From the NCBI GenBank assembly GCA_949840605.1, contig CATKXN010000013.1, forward strand, positions 1 through 34,499: a stretch of DNA of 34,499 nucleotides, given 5' to 3'. Positions within the stretch are counted from its first letter, which is position 1; each line of letters begins with the position of its first letter. Under the pieces are notes generated by a model. That model ran no database searches, had not been told where the DNA came from, and was given only the letters and a program-made list of their open reading frames with translations. Shown piece by piece: positions 23,811 through 33,100 of the stretch. Position numbers and translations under genes: made by a program. Source of the stretch: an uncultured Alistipes sp. GTDB lineage: Bacteria; Bacteroidota; Bacteroidia; Bacteroidales; Rikenellaceae.

Positions 23811-26378
23811 TTATCGCGTTTGTTGCAGATGGGTGATTCGCAGCAGCCGGTCGAATTCGTCCCGGGAGAGTGCCGTCGAAACCCGGACCGTGCGGCTGAC
23901 GCCCGGCACGAGATCGAAATAATTGTCTTCGAAATGTTCATTGCCGTCGAGCGACAGCCATGCGGCGCGAACGAACCGGTCGCTCGCGAGCGTCACCGCA
24001 TAACCTTCCGCCGTCGGTTCGGCGCTCCACCGGATGTCGGCTTCCGGCAGCGCGAGTTCCTTTTGCGGGACGAAATAGCCGATGTTGGAGTAGCGGCGTC
24101 CGCCGGTCGTGAATTGTGTCACGACGATGGCTTCGCCGGGCGTCGAGCCGTGCAGCAGCCCGGAAATGTCGGCTGAAAAGACCTTGCGGACGGCATTGGG
24201 GCCGAGGGTAACCCGGCGGGAGTTTTTCGAGAGGACGGTGCCGTCCATCTTCAGGACCGTCGTTTCGAATTTTCCCCGGACCGTTTCGCGGCGGTCCGAA
24301 ACGAGGTGCACTTCCAGCCGCCCGTCTGCGGTATAGGGCGATACGAGCAGGTCGTCGAAGGCCGGGCGCGCGAAGTAATGCTGCGCTTTCCAGCGTCCGT
24401 ACCAGTCGCGGCTGGCCCACGACGCCACGGGCCAGCAATCGTTGTGCTGCCAGAAAAGCGACCCCCAGCAGTAGGGTTTGTCGCGCCGGTGGGCTTCGAT
24501 GGCGGTCTTGATGGCGTCGCCCTGCAGGACATGGCTCATGTAGAGGAATGTGCGGAAATCGCGTGCGGGCCAGTATTCGTCTTCGAGGTATTGGCGGATG
24601 CGCATGTTGGCGAAGTCGCCTCCGCGCTGGTGGGCCATCATCACCTCCGATTCGATGTCCCGGTCGCGCTCCTCGGGAGCGAAACGCAGGACGGAGGCGT
24701 ATTCGGGGAAGGACTGGAACCCGTATTCGCTGAAGAAGCGGCTGCGCGTGGTGTTGTAGTCGGCGATCGGCGCGCGGCTGTGCCACACTTTCCAGAAATG
24801 CGTATCGCCCTCGCTGTTCTCGCTCGTGCCTTCGTAGCAGGACCACGGTGACGAAGGGTGGTAGGGCGTGCCGGGCGAGCAGGCGGCGACGGCTTCGGGC
24901 AGCACTTCGTAATATTGGCGGCGGAACTGGCTGTCGATGATCTTATCGTATTCGGGATGTCCCTGCCTGGCGTACCGGGTGTTCCATCCCCAGCCGAACC
25001 AGGCGTCGTTGCATTCGTTGTTGCCGCACCATACGGCGATCGAGGGGTGGTTGCGCAGACGGCGGAGATTGTCTTCGGCTTCGAGCCGGACGTTCTCGAG
25101 CCAGGCGCCCTCGGCGGGGTAGATGCTGCATGCGAACATGAAATCCTGCCATACGAGGATGCCCCGTTCGTCGCACAGTTCGTAGAAAACATCGTCTTCA
25201 TAGACGCCTCCGCCCCAGACGCGCAGCATGTTCATGTTTACGGCTGCGGCGGCGTCGATCGTCTTCTCGTAGACGGCGCGCGTGACGCGGGGCAGGAAGA
25301 CGTCGCAGGGGATGTAGTTGGCGCCTTTGGCGAAGATCGGCTCTCCGTTGAGTTCGAAGCGGAAGGTCGTGCCGTCCGCGACCTTCTCGCGCACGAGGCG
25401 CAGCGAGCGCAGGCCGATGCGGGTCGTGCGGCTGTCGGAGGCGTCGCCCGCCGCGACCGAAGTCCGGAATTCGTAGAGATGGGGTTCGCCCAGTTCGCGC
25501 GTCCACCAAAGTTTCGGGGAGGCGATGTCGAGCGGGACGGTCACGCGGTTGACCCCGGGCCGGAGCGGGGCCGTGACCGAGGCCTCGATTCCTTCGCCGG
25601 GAGCCGCGACCGTGACGACGGCCCGGGGCTGTTCCCGGACGGCGTCGATCTCCACCTCGACCTCGACCCGGGCCCGGCGGGCCGTGACCTCCTCCTGGCG
25701 GTAGAAGACGTCGCTGATGCGGGCGCCGTTCCAGCCTTCCAGGTAGACCGGACGCCAGATGCCCGAGGTCACCAGGCGCGGCCCCCAGTCCCAGCCGTAG
25801 TGGTAACCCGCCTTGCGGGCGAAGACGCTGACGCGTTTGTCGAAGAGTCCGCCGTTGGCCGACTGATCGTTGATGGCTTCGTAGCGGTAGGGCAGGGAGT
25901 CGTATTTGGGCAGGTCGACCTTGATCGGCGAGTGGAAATAGACCTGCAGCACGTTTTCGCCGGGGCGGAGCAGCCGCTTGACCTCCGTGCGCCAGCGGCG
26001 GAACATGTTGTCGGCCGCGAGCACCTTTTCGCCGTTGAGGCAGACGTCGGCATAGGTGTCGAGCCCTTCGAAGACCAGCTCGATCCGATCCCGGGCGAGC
26101 AGGCCGGCGTCGGCCTCGAAGTGCGTTTCGTAGATCCAGTCTTCCTTGTCGACCCACTGTACGCCGCGCTCGTTGAGGCGGAAATAGGGGTCTTCGATGA
26201 TCCGGTTGGCCATCAGGTCGGTGTGCACCGTGCCGGGGACCGTGGCCGGATACCAGTTGTTGAGCCGCGCCTGGCGGAACTGCCAGTCGTCGTGCAGGTG
26301 TTGGCGGACGGGAGCCGCGGCTGCGGCGAGGGCCGTGCAGAGGTACATAGCGGTAAGGATGGGTTTGAGGTTTTTCAT
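23811..26378 (-). CDS. GH2 beta-mannosidase, secreted
   Basis: This exo-enzyme releases beta-linked mannose from the non-reducing end of manno-oligosaccharides or the N-glycan core. Its 855 residues match the length and order of BtMan2A-like enzymes: signal peptide (about 1-22), sugar-binding domain (VPGTVHTDLM near 47-56), Ig-like domain, catalytic barrel, then two C-terminal beta domains. The predicted acid/base is E455 in GNNEC and the nucleophile is E551 in FSEYGFQSFP. NMNMLRVWGGGVYE (381-394) is the usual barrel signature of GH2 mannosidases. There is no lipobox, so the periplasm is likely. The gene starts 16 bases after the araC stop, so the two probably form one transcript. Confidence 0.95.
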   Translation of the reverse strand: MKNLKPILTAMYLCTALAAAAAPVRQHLHDDWQFRQARLNNWYPATVPGTVHTDLMANRIIEDPYFRLNERGVQWVDKEDWIYETHFEADAGLLARDRIELVFEGLDTYADVCLNGEKVLAADNMFRRWRTEVKRLLRPGENVLQVYFHSPIKVDLPKYDSLPYRYEAINDQSANGGLFDKRVSVFARKAGYHYGWDWGPRLVTSGIWRPVYLEGWNGARISDVFYRQEEVTARRARVEVEVEIDAVREQPRAVVTVAAPGEGIEASVTAPLRPGVNRVTVPLDIASPKLWWTRELGEPHLYEFRTSVAAGDASDSRTTRIGLRSLRLVREKVADGTTFRFELNGEPIFAKGANYIPCDVFLPRVTRAVYEKTIDAAAAVNMNMLRVWGGGVYEDDVFYELCDERGILVWQDFMFACSIYPAEGAWLENVRLEAEDNLRRLRNHPSIAVWCGNNECNDAWFGWGWNTRYARQGHPEYDKIIDSQFRRQYYEVLPEAVAACSPGTPYHPSSPWSCYEGTSENSEGDTHFWKVWHSRAPIADYNTTRSRFFSEYGFQSFPEYASVLRFAPEERDRDIESEVMMAHQRGGDFANMRIRQYLEDEYWPARDFRTFLYMSHVLQGDAIKTAIEAHRRDKPYCWGSLFWQHNDCWPVASWASRDWYGRWKAQHYFARPAFDDLLVSPYTADGRLEVHLVSDRRETVRGKFETTVLKMDGTVLSKNSRRVTLGPNAVRKVFSADISGLLHGSTPGEAIVVTQFTTGGRRYSNIGYFVPQKELALPEADIRWSAEPTAEGYAVTLASDRFVRAAWLSLDGNEHFEDNYFDLVPGVSRTVRVSTALSRDEFDRLLRITHLQQTR

Positions 26379-26394
26379 GATTGGCAGGAACAGG

Positions 26395-27258
26395 TCAGTA
26401 TTTGATGAGCATCTGGGAGATGTATTCGCGGTATTCGATCGGGGTCATGTTTTTCTTTTTGGTGAAGATGCGGATGAAATTCGACTTGTTGTTGAAGCCG
26501 CAGGCGTAGCAGATTTCCGAGGCGCTGAGCGTCGTGTTGGCGAGCAGCTGGCAGGCCTTGGAGATGCGCATGTTGTTGACGAAGGTGATGTAGGAGATGT
26601 TCGTGCGCTTCTTGAAGAAGTGCGAAAAGGCCGATTCCGACATGTTGACCAGCTCGGCGACGTCGGCGAGCCGGATGTTCTGGCAGAGGTTTTTTTCGAT
26701 GTAGTCGCAGACTTTGGCGATGCGGCGCGATTTGGAGGTGTGGACGATGTTCTTCGAGTCGCAGAGATTGCTCATGAGCACCTTGCGGTTGGCCGTGGCC
26801 AGCGCGTTGAGAATGTCCAGAAAAGCGGTCGCCGACTGGAAACCCTGCATGCGGGTGAGTTCAAGAATCCGGTCGCGGACGCTCAACTGTTCGGGGCCCG
26901 TGAACGAGAGTCCCTGCCGGGAGTCGAGCAGCAGCTGCCGGATGGGCAGGAACAGGCGTTTGTTGACGATCGGGAAGTCGAGCAGGTCGCCCGAGAACTG
27001 GATGGTGATGACGTGGTTGGTCTTCAGTGGCGATTTCCACACGTGGGGCACGTAGGGACCGGTCATCACCAGGTCCAGGGGGCCGAAATCCTCGGTCGAA
27101 TCGCCTACGATGCGCGATCCCCGGGTGTTCATCACCAGGTTGATCTCGTATTCCGGATGGCAGTGGATCGGGTAGTCGAAATGCGCGTTGGGGTGGTTGA
27201 GGATGATGAAAAGGTCCTCGTTCGTGATCGGGGTGATCTCCTGCTGTATCTCTTTCAT
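26395..27258 (-). CDS. AraC-family transcriptional regulator with N-terminal cupin domain
   Basis: The 287-residue regulator has a sugar-sensing cupin domain with H32, H34 and E38 in IHCHPEYE. A C-terminal AraC DNA-binding domain follows from about 180 to 280. It has two helix-turn-helix motifs (IRLADVAELVNMSESAFSHF and LSASEICYACGFNNKSNFIR) and the signature end MTPIEYR. It lies between the GH2 mannosidase gene and the divergent symporter-GH130 genes and probably controls both arms. The effector is likely a mannose-containing sugar, inferred from its neighbours. A direct repeat in the intergenic region is a candidate binding site. Base composition is slightly lower in GC than in the neighbouring enzymes. 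Confidence 0.94.
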   Translation of the reverse strand: MKEIQQEITPITNEDLFIILNHPNAHFDYPIHCHPEYEINLVMNTRGSRIVGDSTEDFGPLDLVMTGPYVPHVWKSPLKTNHVITIQFSGDLLDFPIVNKRLFLPIRQLLLDSRQGLSFTGPEQLSVRDRILELTRMQGFQSATAFLDILNALATANRKVLMSNLCDSKNIVHTSKSRRIAKVCDYIEKNLCQNIRLADVAELVNMSESAFSHFFKKRTNISYITFVNNMRISKACQLLANTTLSASEICYACGFNNKSNFIRIFTKKKNMTPIEYREYISQMLIKY

Positions 27259-27284
27259 GTCCGGTGGGGGTTTCGGGTCCGATA

Positions 27285-27292
27285 CAAAAATA
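27285..27292 (-). promoter_or_regulatory. Probable -7 element of araC
   Basis: TATTTTTG on the minus strand matches TAnnTTTG and lies 26 bases before the araC ATG. No TTTG element was found at the right distance upstream, which suits a promoter that needs an activator. Confidence 0.5.
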
Positions 27293-27296
27293 GGAA

Positions 27297-27330
27297 TAAT
27301 TCAGAAAGTTCCATGGATAATTCAAAAAAG
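27297..27330. promoter_or_regulatory. Candidate AraC operator: direct repeat with 21-bp period
   Basis: TAATTCAGAAAG (27297-27308) and TAATTCAAAAAAG (27318-27330) are the same motif, offset by exactly 21 bp, or two helical turns. AraC-family proteins bind direct repeats with this spacing. The pair lies next to the araC -7 box and upstream of the symporter promoter, so it could serve both. The palindrome TCCATGGA lies between the copies. Confidence 0.55.
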
Positions 27331-27377
27331 TATACTTGTTTGACCGACTTATACAATCCCGCAAATTTTCGGCTACC

Positions 27378-27385
27378 TATCTTTG
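27378..27385 (+). promoter_or_regulatory. Probable -7 element of the symporter-GH130 unit
   Basis: TATCTTTG matches TAnnTTTG and is 30 bases before the symporter ATG. The expected -33 TTTG is absent, so activation by the AraC protein is plausible. Confidence 0.55.
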
Positions 27386-27415
27386 CATTAGTAAAAAAAT
27401 CCTAAAACGACTTGC

Positions 27416-28996
27416 ATGAATTCGATTACGATTAATTTTGTCGACTGTGCGATTATCGTCCTTTACCTTATATTAATAATCTGGTGGGGACTGCGTCATG
27501 GCAAGAGTTCCGATGCCGGGTCCTATTTCCTGGCCGGACGCACGATGCCGTGGTGGATCGTGGGCCTGTCGCTTTTCGCCGCGAGCATCTCCAGCACGAC
27601 GCTCATCGGCCAGTCGGGCGACGCCTACCACACCGGAGTGGCCGTGTTCAACTACAACCTCACGGGGGTCGTGGTGATGGTGTTTTTCGCCGCGTTCCTG
27701 CTCCCGCTCTACATCCGTTCGGGGATATTCACCATTCCCGAATTCCTCGAGAAGCGTTTCGACAAGCGGTCGCGCTACTACTTTTCCGGCATCTGCATCG
27801 TGGGCAACATCTTTCTCGATGCCGCCGGGGCGCTGTATGCCGCCGCGCTGATTATCAAACTGTTGTTTCCGGATGCGGACCTGCAGCTCATCATCGTCGT
27901 CTTCGCCGTGCTGGCGGCTTCGTACACCATTCCGGGCGGCCTTTCGTCGGCGATCAATGCCGAGCTGATCCAGGCGGTGATCCTGATCGTCGGGTCGGTG
28001 ATCCTTACGGGGGCCTGCTTCGCCAACGGCGGTTTCGACTACCTCGCGTCGCTGTTCGAAAGCGGTGGCATGAGCGTCAGGCTGATTCGCCCGCTGACAG
28101 ATACGGCCACGCCCTGGCTCGGGCTGATCGTCGGCATGCCGGTGCTGGGCATCTATTTCTGGGCCAACAACCAGACGCTCGTGCAGCGCGTGCTGAGCGC
28201 GCGGAACGTCGACGAGGGCCGCAAGGGCGTGATGTTCGCCGGATTCCTGACGCTGGCCACCCTGTTCATCATCGTATTCCCGGGGGTCGTTGCCCGGCAC
28301 CTCTTCCCGGGCATCGAGAAACCCGACATGATCTATCCGACGATGGTGCTGCGCCTGCTGCCCACGGGACTGCTGGGCATCATGCTTTCGGCGCTGCTCG
28401 CGGCGCTGACGTCGACGCTGAGCGCCATCCTGAACTCCACGTCGACGCTCTTCACGATGGACTTCTACGCCAAGATCGACAAGCGGGCCGACGAACGGAA
28501 GCTGGTGCGCGTCGGCAAGCTGGCGTCGCTGGTCATCATCGTGATCGCCGCCCTGTGGGCTCCGCAGATCGGCCGTTTCGGATCGCTGCTCAAATATTAC
28601 CAGGAGATGCTCTCCTACATTGCGCCTCCCGTCGTGGCGGCCTTCCTGATGGGCGTTTTCTCGCGCCGCGCCAACGGACGGGGCGCCTTTGCGGGGCTGA
28701 TCGCCGGATTGGTCGTTGCGGCGGCGATGCTTCTCTGGCGTACGGAGATCTTCGGCGGGATGCACTTCCTGCTGATCGTGCCCTTCCTGCTGGCGTTCAG
28801 CCTGCTGGTGATCTGGGCCGTAAGCCGCACGGCCCCGCTGCCCCCCCCCGATAAACTGATCGATACGACCTTCTCGGCGGCGGATTTTCGGGCTGAAACC
28901 CGCTCGCTCGCCGAGGTTTCCTGGTGGCGCAACTACCGCGTCTGGGGTGTTGTGCTGCTGGTCCTTTGTGTGCTCATTCTTCTAATTTTCCGCTGA
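27416..28996 (+). CDS. Sodium/solute symporter (SSS family, SGLT-like)
   Basis: The 526-residue inner-membrane protein has about 13-14 hydrophobic helices and would couple uptake of a sugar to sodium. Family features include SSDAGSYFLAGRTMPWW (about 31-47), SLFAASISSTTLIGQSGDAY (52-71), and TSTLSAILNSTSTLFTMDFY, the helix that carries the second sodium site in SSS proteins. The stop codon is separated from the GH130 ATG by one base, so the two are translated together. That pairing suggests it imports the disaccharide or oligosaccharide used by the GH130 enzyme. A C9 run (28841-28849) encodes PPP at 476-478, in the loop before the last helix. Confidence 0.93.
   Translation: MNSITINFVDCAIIVLYLILIIWWGLRHGKSSDAGSYFLAGRTMPWWIVGLSLFAASISSTTLIGQSGDAYHTGVAVFNYNLTGVVVMVFFAAFLLPLYIRSGIFTIPEFLEKRFDKRSRYYFSGICIVGNIFLDAAGALYAAALIIKLLFPDADLQLIIVVFAVLAASYTIPGGLSSAINAELIQAVILIVGSVILTGACFANGGFDYLASLFESGGMSVRLIRPLTDTATPWLGLIVGMPVLGIYFWANNQTLVQRVLSARNVDEGRKGVMFAGFLTLATLFIIVFPGVVARHLFPGIEKPDMIYPTMVLRLLPTGLLGIMLSALLAALTSTLSAILNSTSTLFTMDFYAKIDKRADERKLVRVGKLASLVIIVIAALWAPQIGRFGSLLKYYQEMLSYIAPPVVAAFLMGVFSRRANGRGAFAGLIAGLVVAAAMLLWRTEIFGGMHFLLIVPFLLAFSLLVIWAVSRTAPLPPPDKLIDTTFSAADFRAETRSLAEVSWWRNYRVWGVVLLVLCVLILLIFR
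28841..28849 (+). repeat. C9 homopolymer inside the symporter gene
   Basis: Nine C encode three prolines near residue 477. A slip here would remove only the C-terminal tail and last helix. Together with the G9 run in susD of PUL A it makes two coding homopolymers of nine bases. Confidence 0.45.
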
Positions 28997-28997
28997 T

Positions 28998-30035
28998 ATG
29001 AAACTGAAAAAATACGAAAAGAATCCGATCGTCGCCCCCAATCCCGCCAACGCCTGGGAAAATCTCGTGACCTGCAATCCGGGGGTCATCTACGACGACG
29101 GCAAGTTTTACATGCTCTACCGCGCCGCCGGCGACGATAAGGAACATGTCATCCGTTTGGGGCTGGCCGTCAGCGAGAACGGTTTCGATTTCCGCCGTGT
29201 CGGCGACTCGCCGATGTTCGGACCCGGTGCGGACGGCCCCGACGGAGGATGCGTCGAAGATCCGCGCATCGTGAAGTTCGACAATGAATTCTACGTCACC
29301 TACGCCTATCGCGCCTATGCGCCCGGGCAGTACTGGACGTTCGCGCACGACGTGGTGCGTCTGCCCCGGTGCGGGGCTTATGCGCCGGCCGCCATGGCGC
29401 GGAATCTGGGAAATACGGGGCTTGCCGTGACGACCGATTTCCGGAATTTCCGCCGGCTGGGGCGGCTTACGTCGCCCGTGCTCGACGATCGGGATGTGAT
29501 CCTTTTCCCGGAGAAGGTGGGCGGCCGGTTTGTCATGATGCACCGTCCCAAACAGTTCGTGGGCGAGCGTTACGGGGTGAAATACCCTTCGATCTGGCTG
29601 AAGTTCTCCGATGACCTGCTGGCCTGGGAGGACAAGCCCAGCCAGCTGCTCATTACCGGCCGCGAGGGGACCTGGGAGGAGAAGATCGGCGGAAGCACGC
29701 CGCCGATCCGGACCGAGGCGGGGTGGCTGACGCTCTACCACGGAGTCGCCGACGGCGGTACGGCCGAATACCGCGTCGGGGCGCTGCTGCTCGACCTGGA
29801 GAATCCGCTGCGGGTGCTGGCCCGGACGCCGGAGCCGATCCTCGAACCCGAGTTTTTCTATGAGACCGAAGGTTTTTACAGCCATTGCGTCTTCCCGACG
29901 GGCAATGTGGTCGTCGACGGCGTACTGTACGTCTATTACGGCGGTGCGGACAAATACGTGGGCGTCGCGACCTGCCGGCTGGAGGAATTATTAAATTATT
30001 TGACGGAGGAGTGCCGCTGCGAACCGGCTCGTTGA
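28998..30035 (+). CDS. GH130 family mannoside phosphorylase or beta-mannosidase
   Basis: GH130 enzymes act on beta-mannosides, mostly by phosphorolysis to mannose 1-phosphate, with a minority hydrolysing beta-1,2-mannosides. The 345-residue five-bladed propeller has the signatures NPGVIYDDGKFYMLYRA (27-43), CVEDPRI with the likely catalytic D88, DDRDVILFPEK (163-173), MMHRP (180-184), EEKIGGSTPP (227-236) and YHGV (247-250). There is no signal peptide, so it is cytoplasmic and depends on the symporter one base upstream. Possible substrates are Man-beta-1,4-Glc, Man-beta-1,4-GlcNAc or manno-oligosaccharides; the subfamily cannot be fixed by eye. The next gene, susC, begins 138 bases later. Confidence 0.92.
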   Translation: MKLKKYEKNPIVAPNPANAWENLVTCNPGVIYDDGKFYMLYRAAGDDKEHVIRLGLAVSENGFDFRRVGDSPMFGPGADGPDGGCVEDPRIVKFDNEFYVTYAYRAYAPGQYWTFAHDVVRLPRCGAYAPAAMARNLGNTGLAVTTDFRNFRRLGRLTSPVLDDRDVILFPEKVGGRFVMMHRPKQFVGERYGVKYPSIWLKFSDDLLAWEDKPSQLLITGREGTWEEKIGGSTPPIRTEAGWLTLYHGVADGGTAEYRVGALLLDLENPLRVLARTPEPILEPEFFYETEGFYSHCVFPTGNVVVDGVLYVYYGGADKYVGVATCRLEELLNYLTEECRCEPAR

Positions 30036-30100
30036 GCCTCGCGTTCATAAAAGTATAATCAATCAGCGATTTTCTAAACCAGTTCTTCCGCTGCGGCATG

Positions 30101-30145
30101 TTACTTTGCAGTGTCCGGTGCGGTTCCCCGAACCGTACGGACCGG
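30101..30145 (+). promoter_or_regulatory. Possible promoter and structured leader of the PUL C susC
   Basis: TTACTTTG (30101-30108) is one base off the TAnnTTTG consensus and would give a leader of about 60 bases. The leader holds a 6-bp hairpin (30121-30126 with 30130-30135) flanked by CCGG repeats that can extend the pairing. No -33 element was found, so the promoter is uncertain and susC may also be read from the symporter promoter. Confidence 0.35.
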
Positions 30146-30173
30146 ATCGATAAACTATACTAATCTAAAACGT

Positions 30174-33100
30174 ATGAAAATGAAATTTTACCTGATCGTT
30201 CTCTCCCTGCTGGCGGTCTGCCTGTGGGGGACGGGAGACGTCTGCGCCCAGTCCGCATCACGGAGCCTGACCGTGACGGGCAAGGTCGTGGATCAGAGCG
30301 GCGCCGCCGTGACGGGCGCGTCGGTCGTCGTAGCCGGTACGACGAAGGGCACCACGACCGGTGCCGACGGGGCTTTCTCGCTGACCGGAGTGGCGGCGGA
30401 CGCCCGTCTGACCGTCAATTTCATCGGTTATAAAACCCAGACGGTGGAGGTCGCCGGACGCACCTCGTTCAATATAGTGCTGGTCGAAGAGGCTACGGCC
30501 GTGGACGAAGTGGTGGTCGTGGGTTACGGACAGGTCAAGAAGAGCGACCTGACGGGCTCCGTGGCATCGGTCAAGGCCGAGAAGCTCACCGACATCCCCG
30601 CCAACTCGATCGACGGACTGCTGCAGGGCCGCGTGGCCGGCGTGCAGGTGGTCAACTCATCGCAGGACCCCGGAGCTTCGTCGACGGTCCGCATTCGCGG
30701 CAATTCGTCGCTCAACGGTTCGAACGCCCCGCTGGTGGTCATCGACGGATTCCCCTGGGGCGACGCCGGCGATCTGAAGCAGATCAATCCGCAGGACATC
30801 GTTTCGATGGAGGTGCTCAAAGACGCCTCGGCGTCGGCCATCTACGGTTCGCGCGGTGCCAACGGTGTGATCCTCATCACCACGCGCAAGGCGCAGGAGA
30901 ACGTGACGCGCATTACGCTGCGTCAGCAGACGACCGTTTCGGGATTCAGTTCCGAGCTGAACCTCTGGCGCGATCCGGTGCTGATGGCGATGCTCTCGAA
31001 CGAAGGCAACGTCAACGCCGGCCTGACGCCCGTTTACATCGGCGCGACCAATGCCAACGGCGTCTATTATCCCTCGATCGCGGAGCTGCAGACGACCTGG
31101 ACGACCAACACGCGCTGGGACGACCTGGTCTTCCGCCCGACCCCCGTGTCGAACAACACCACCGTGCAGGTGCAGAGCAGCAACGACCGCACGATGTTCC
31201 AGGCCAGTGCCAACTACTACCTCGACAACGGCATGTACATCGAGGACACCTACCGCAAATACGGAGGCAATTTCTCGGTCGAGCACAAACTGCTGGACAA
31301 CCTGCGCATGAAGGCCAGCGCCAACATCACCAGCAACAAACGCCACAACAACGGCGGGCTGGCCTACTGGCGCAACCCGATCTTTCCGGTTTACGACGAC
31401 GAGGGCGATTACTGGCTTTACGGAGCCCAGGACTATTCGCATCCGCTGGCCCTGACCAACCTGCAGAAGAACGATTCGAAGGGGCTCGACATCATCTCGT
31501 TCGCTTCGGTGAACTGGGACGTGCTTCCCGGACTGAACGTCATGGCGCAGTTCAACTACAAGCACGGCGAACAGATCACCGACAAATATTTCCCGAAGAA
31601 GTATTCCGAGACGGGCGTGTTCAACGACGGCTACGGGTCGATCGACAACTGGAAGGACGACAACATCGTTTTCGAGGCCTACGCCACGTTCGATCGGACT
31701 TTCGCTGAAAAACACCGGCTGACGGTCATGGGCGGCTACTCCTACGAGAACTACCAGTCGCGCAGTTCGTCGCTGGCGGCCAAGGGCTTCATCAACGAAT
31801 CGCTGGGCAACGAGAACCTCGCCGCGGGCGATTCGGAGACCTATTCGATCGGCAACAGCTCCTACAAGACCGAGCTGGTGTCGGCCCTCACGCGTATCAA
31901 CTACACGTTCGACAACCGGTTCCTCTTCACCTTCACGGCCCGCGCCGACGGTTCGTCGAAATTCGGCTCCAACAACAAGTGGGCCTTCTTCCCCTCGGGA
32001 GCGTTCAGCTGGAAGATGCACGAGGAGCGGTTCATCCGGGACCTGAACGTGTTCGACGTGCTGAAAATCCGCGCCTCCTACGGTATTTCGGGCAACCAGG
32101 GCATCTCGGCCTACCAGACGCTGAGCCGCTACGGACAGCACAAGTATTTCAACGGAGGCAAGTGGGTGACGGCCATCGGTCCCGGCTATCAGTCGGGCAC
32201 CACGGGTCAGGACGGCATCTATGCGCTTTGGAGCGGTATTCCGAACAAGGGCCTGAAATGGGAGACCACCGCGCAGGCGGACCTCGGACTGGACATGTCG
32301 TTCTTCGGCAACCGTCTGAACGTGACCTTCGACTGGTACGACAAGCGCACCTCGGACCTGCTGCGCGAGCGCAACATCGCGCCTTCGTCGGGTTACGACA
32401 AGATGTGGGTCAACGACGGCGAGATCCGCAACCGCGGTATCGAGCTGACGATCGACGGCGTGGCGTTCCAGAACCGCGACTGGCGCGTGGGCGGCACCTT
32501 CGTCTTCTCGCGCAACCGCAACAAGGTGCTCAGCCTCGGAAACGCCGTGCAGACCGGGCTGAAAACCGACCTGCGCACCGGCATGCAGTATGAATATTAC
32601 GGCAACCAGAGCGAGCAGTTCCGCGCCTACACGAACATCCTCGCCGTAGGGCAGCCGATGTACGTGTTCTACGGCTACCGGACCGACGGCATCGTGCAGT
32701 CGCTGGCCGAGGGGCTGAGCGCCGGACTTTCGGGCGACGACGCCCAGCCGGGTGAGTTCAAGTATATGGATATCTACGACGGCGACGGATTGGAGACCGT
32801 CGACGAGAACGACATGTGCATCATCGGCGACCCGAATCCCGACTGGATGGCTTCGCTGGGCATCGACGTTTCGTGGCGGCGTTTCGATTTCAGCATCTTC
32901 TTCAACGGCGTCTTCGGCAACGACGTGCTGAACACCAAACGCTTCGACCAGCCGAGCAACATGCCGATGCGCTGGACGGCCGACAATCCGACCGACGCCT
33001 ACCCGCGGCTGAACGCCAACCGCCAGACCAAGCTCTCCGACTGGTGGGTCGAGGACGGCTCGTTCGTGCGCATCCAGACTATGACGCTGGGGTATTCGAT

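Noticed and set aside
27310..27317. Palindrome TCCATGGA as a separate operator
   Set aside because: Eight-base palindromes are common by chance; the spaced direct repeat around it is the stronger signal.
30026..30038. Hairpin at the end of the GH130 gene as a terminator
   Set aside because: Only five base pairs and no T run; read-through into susC remains possible.
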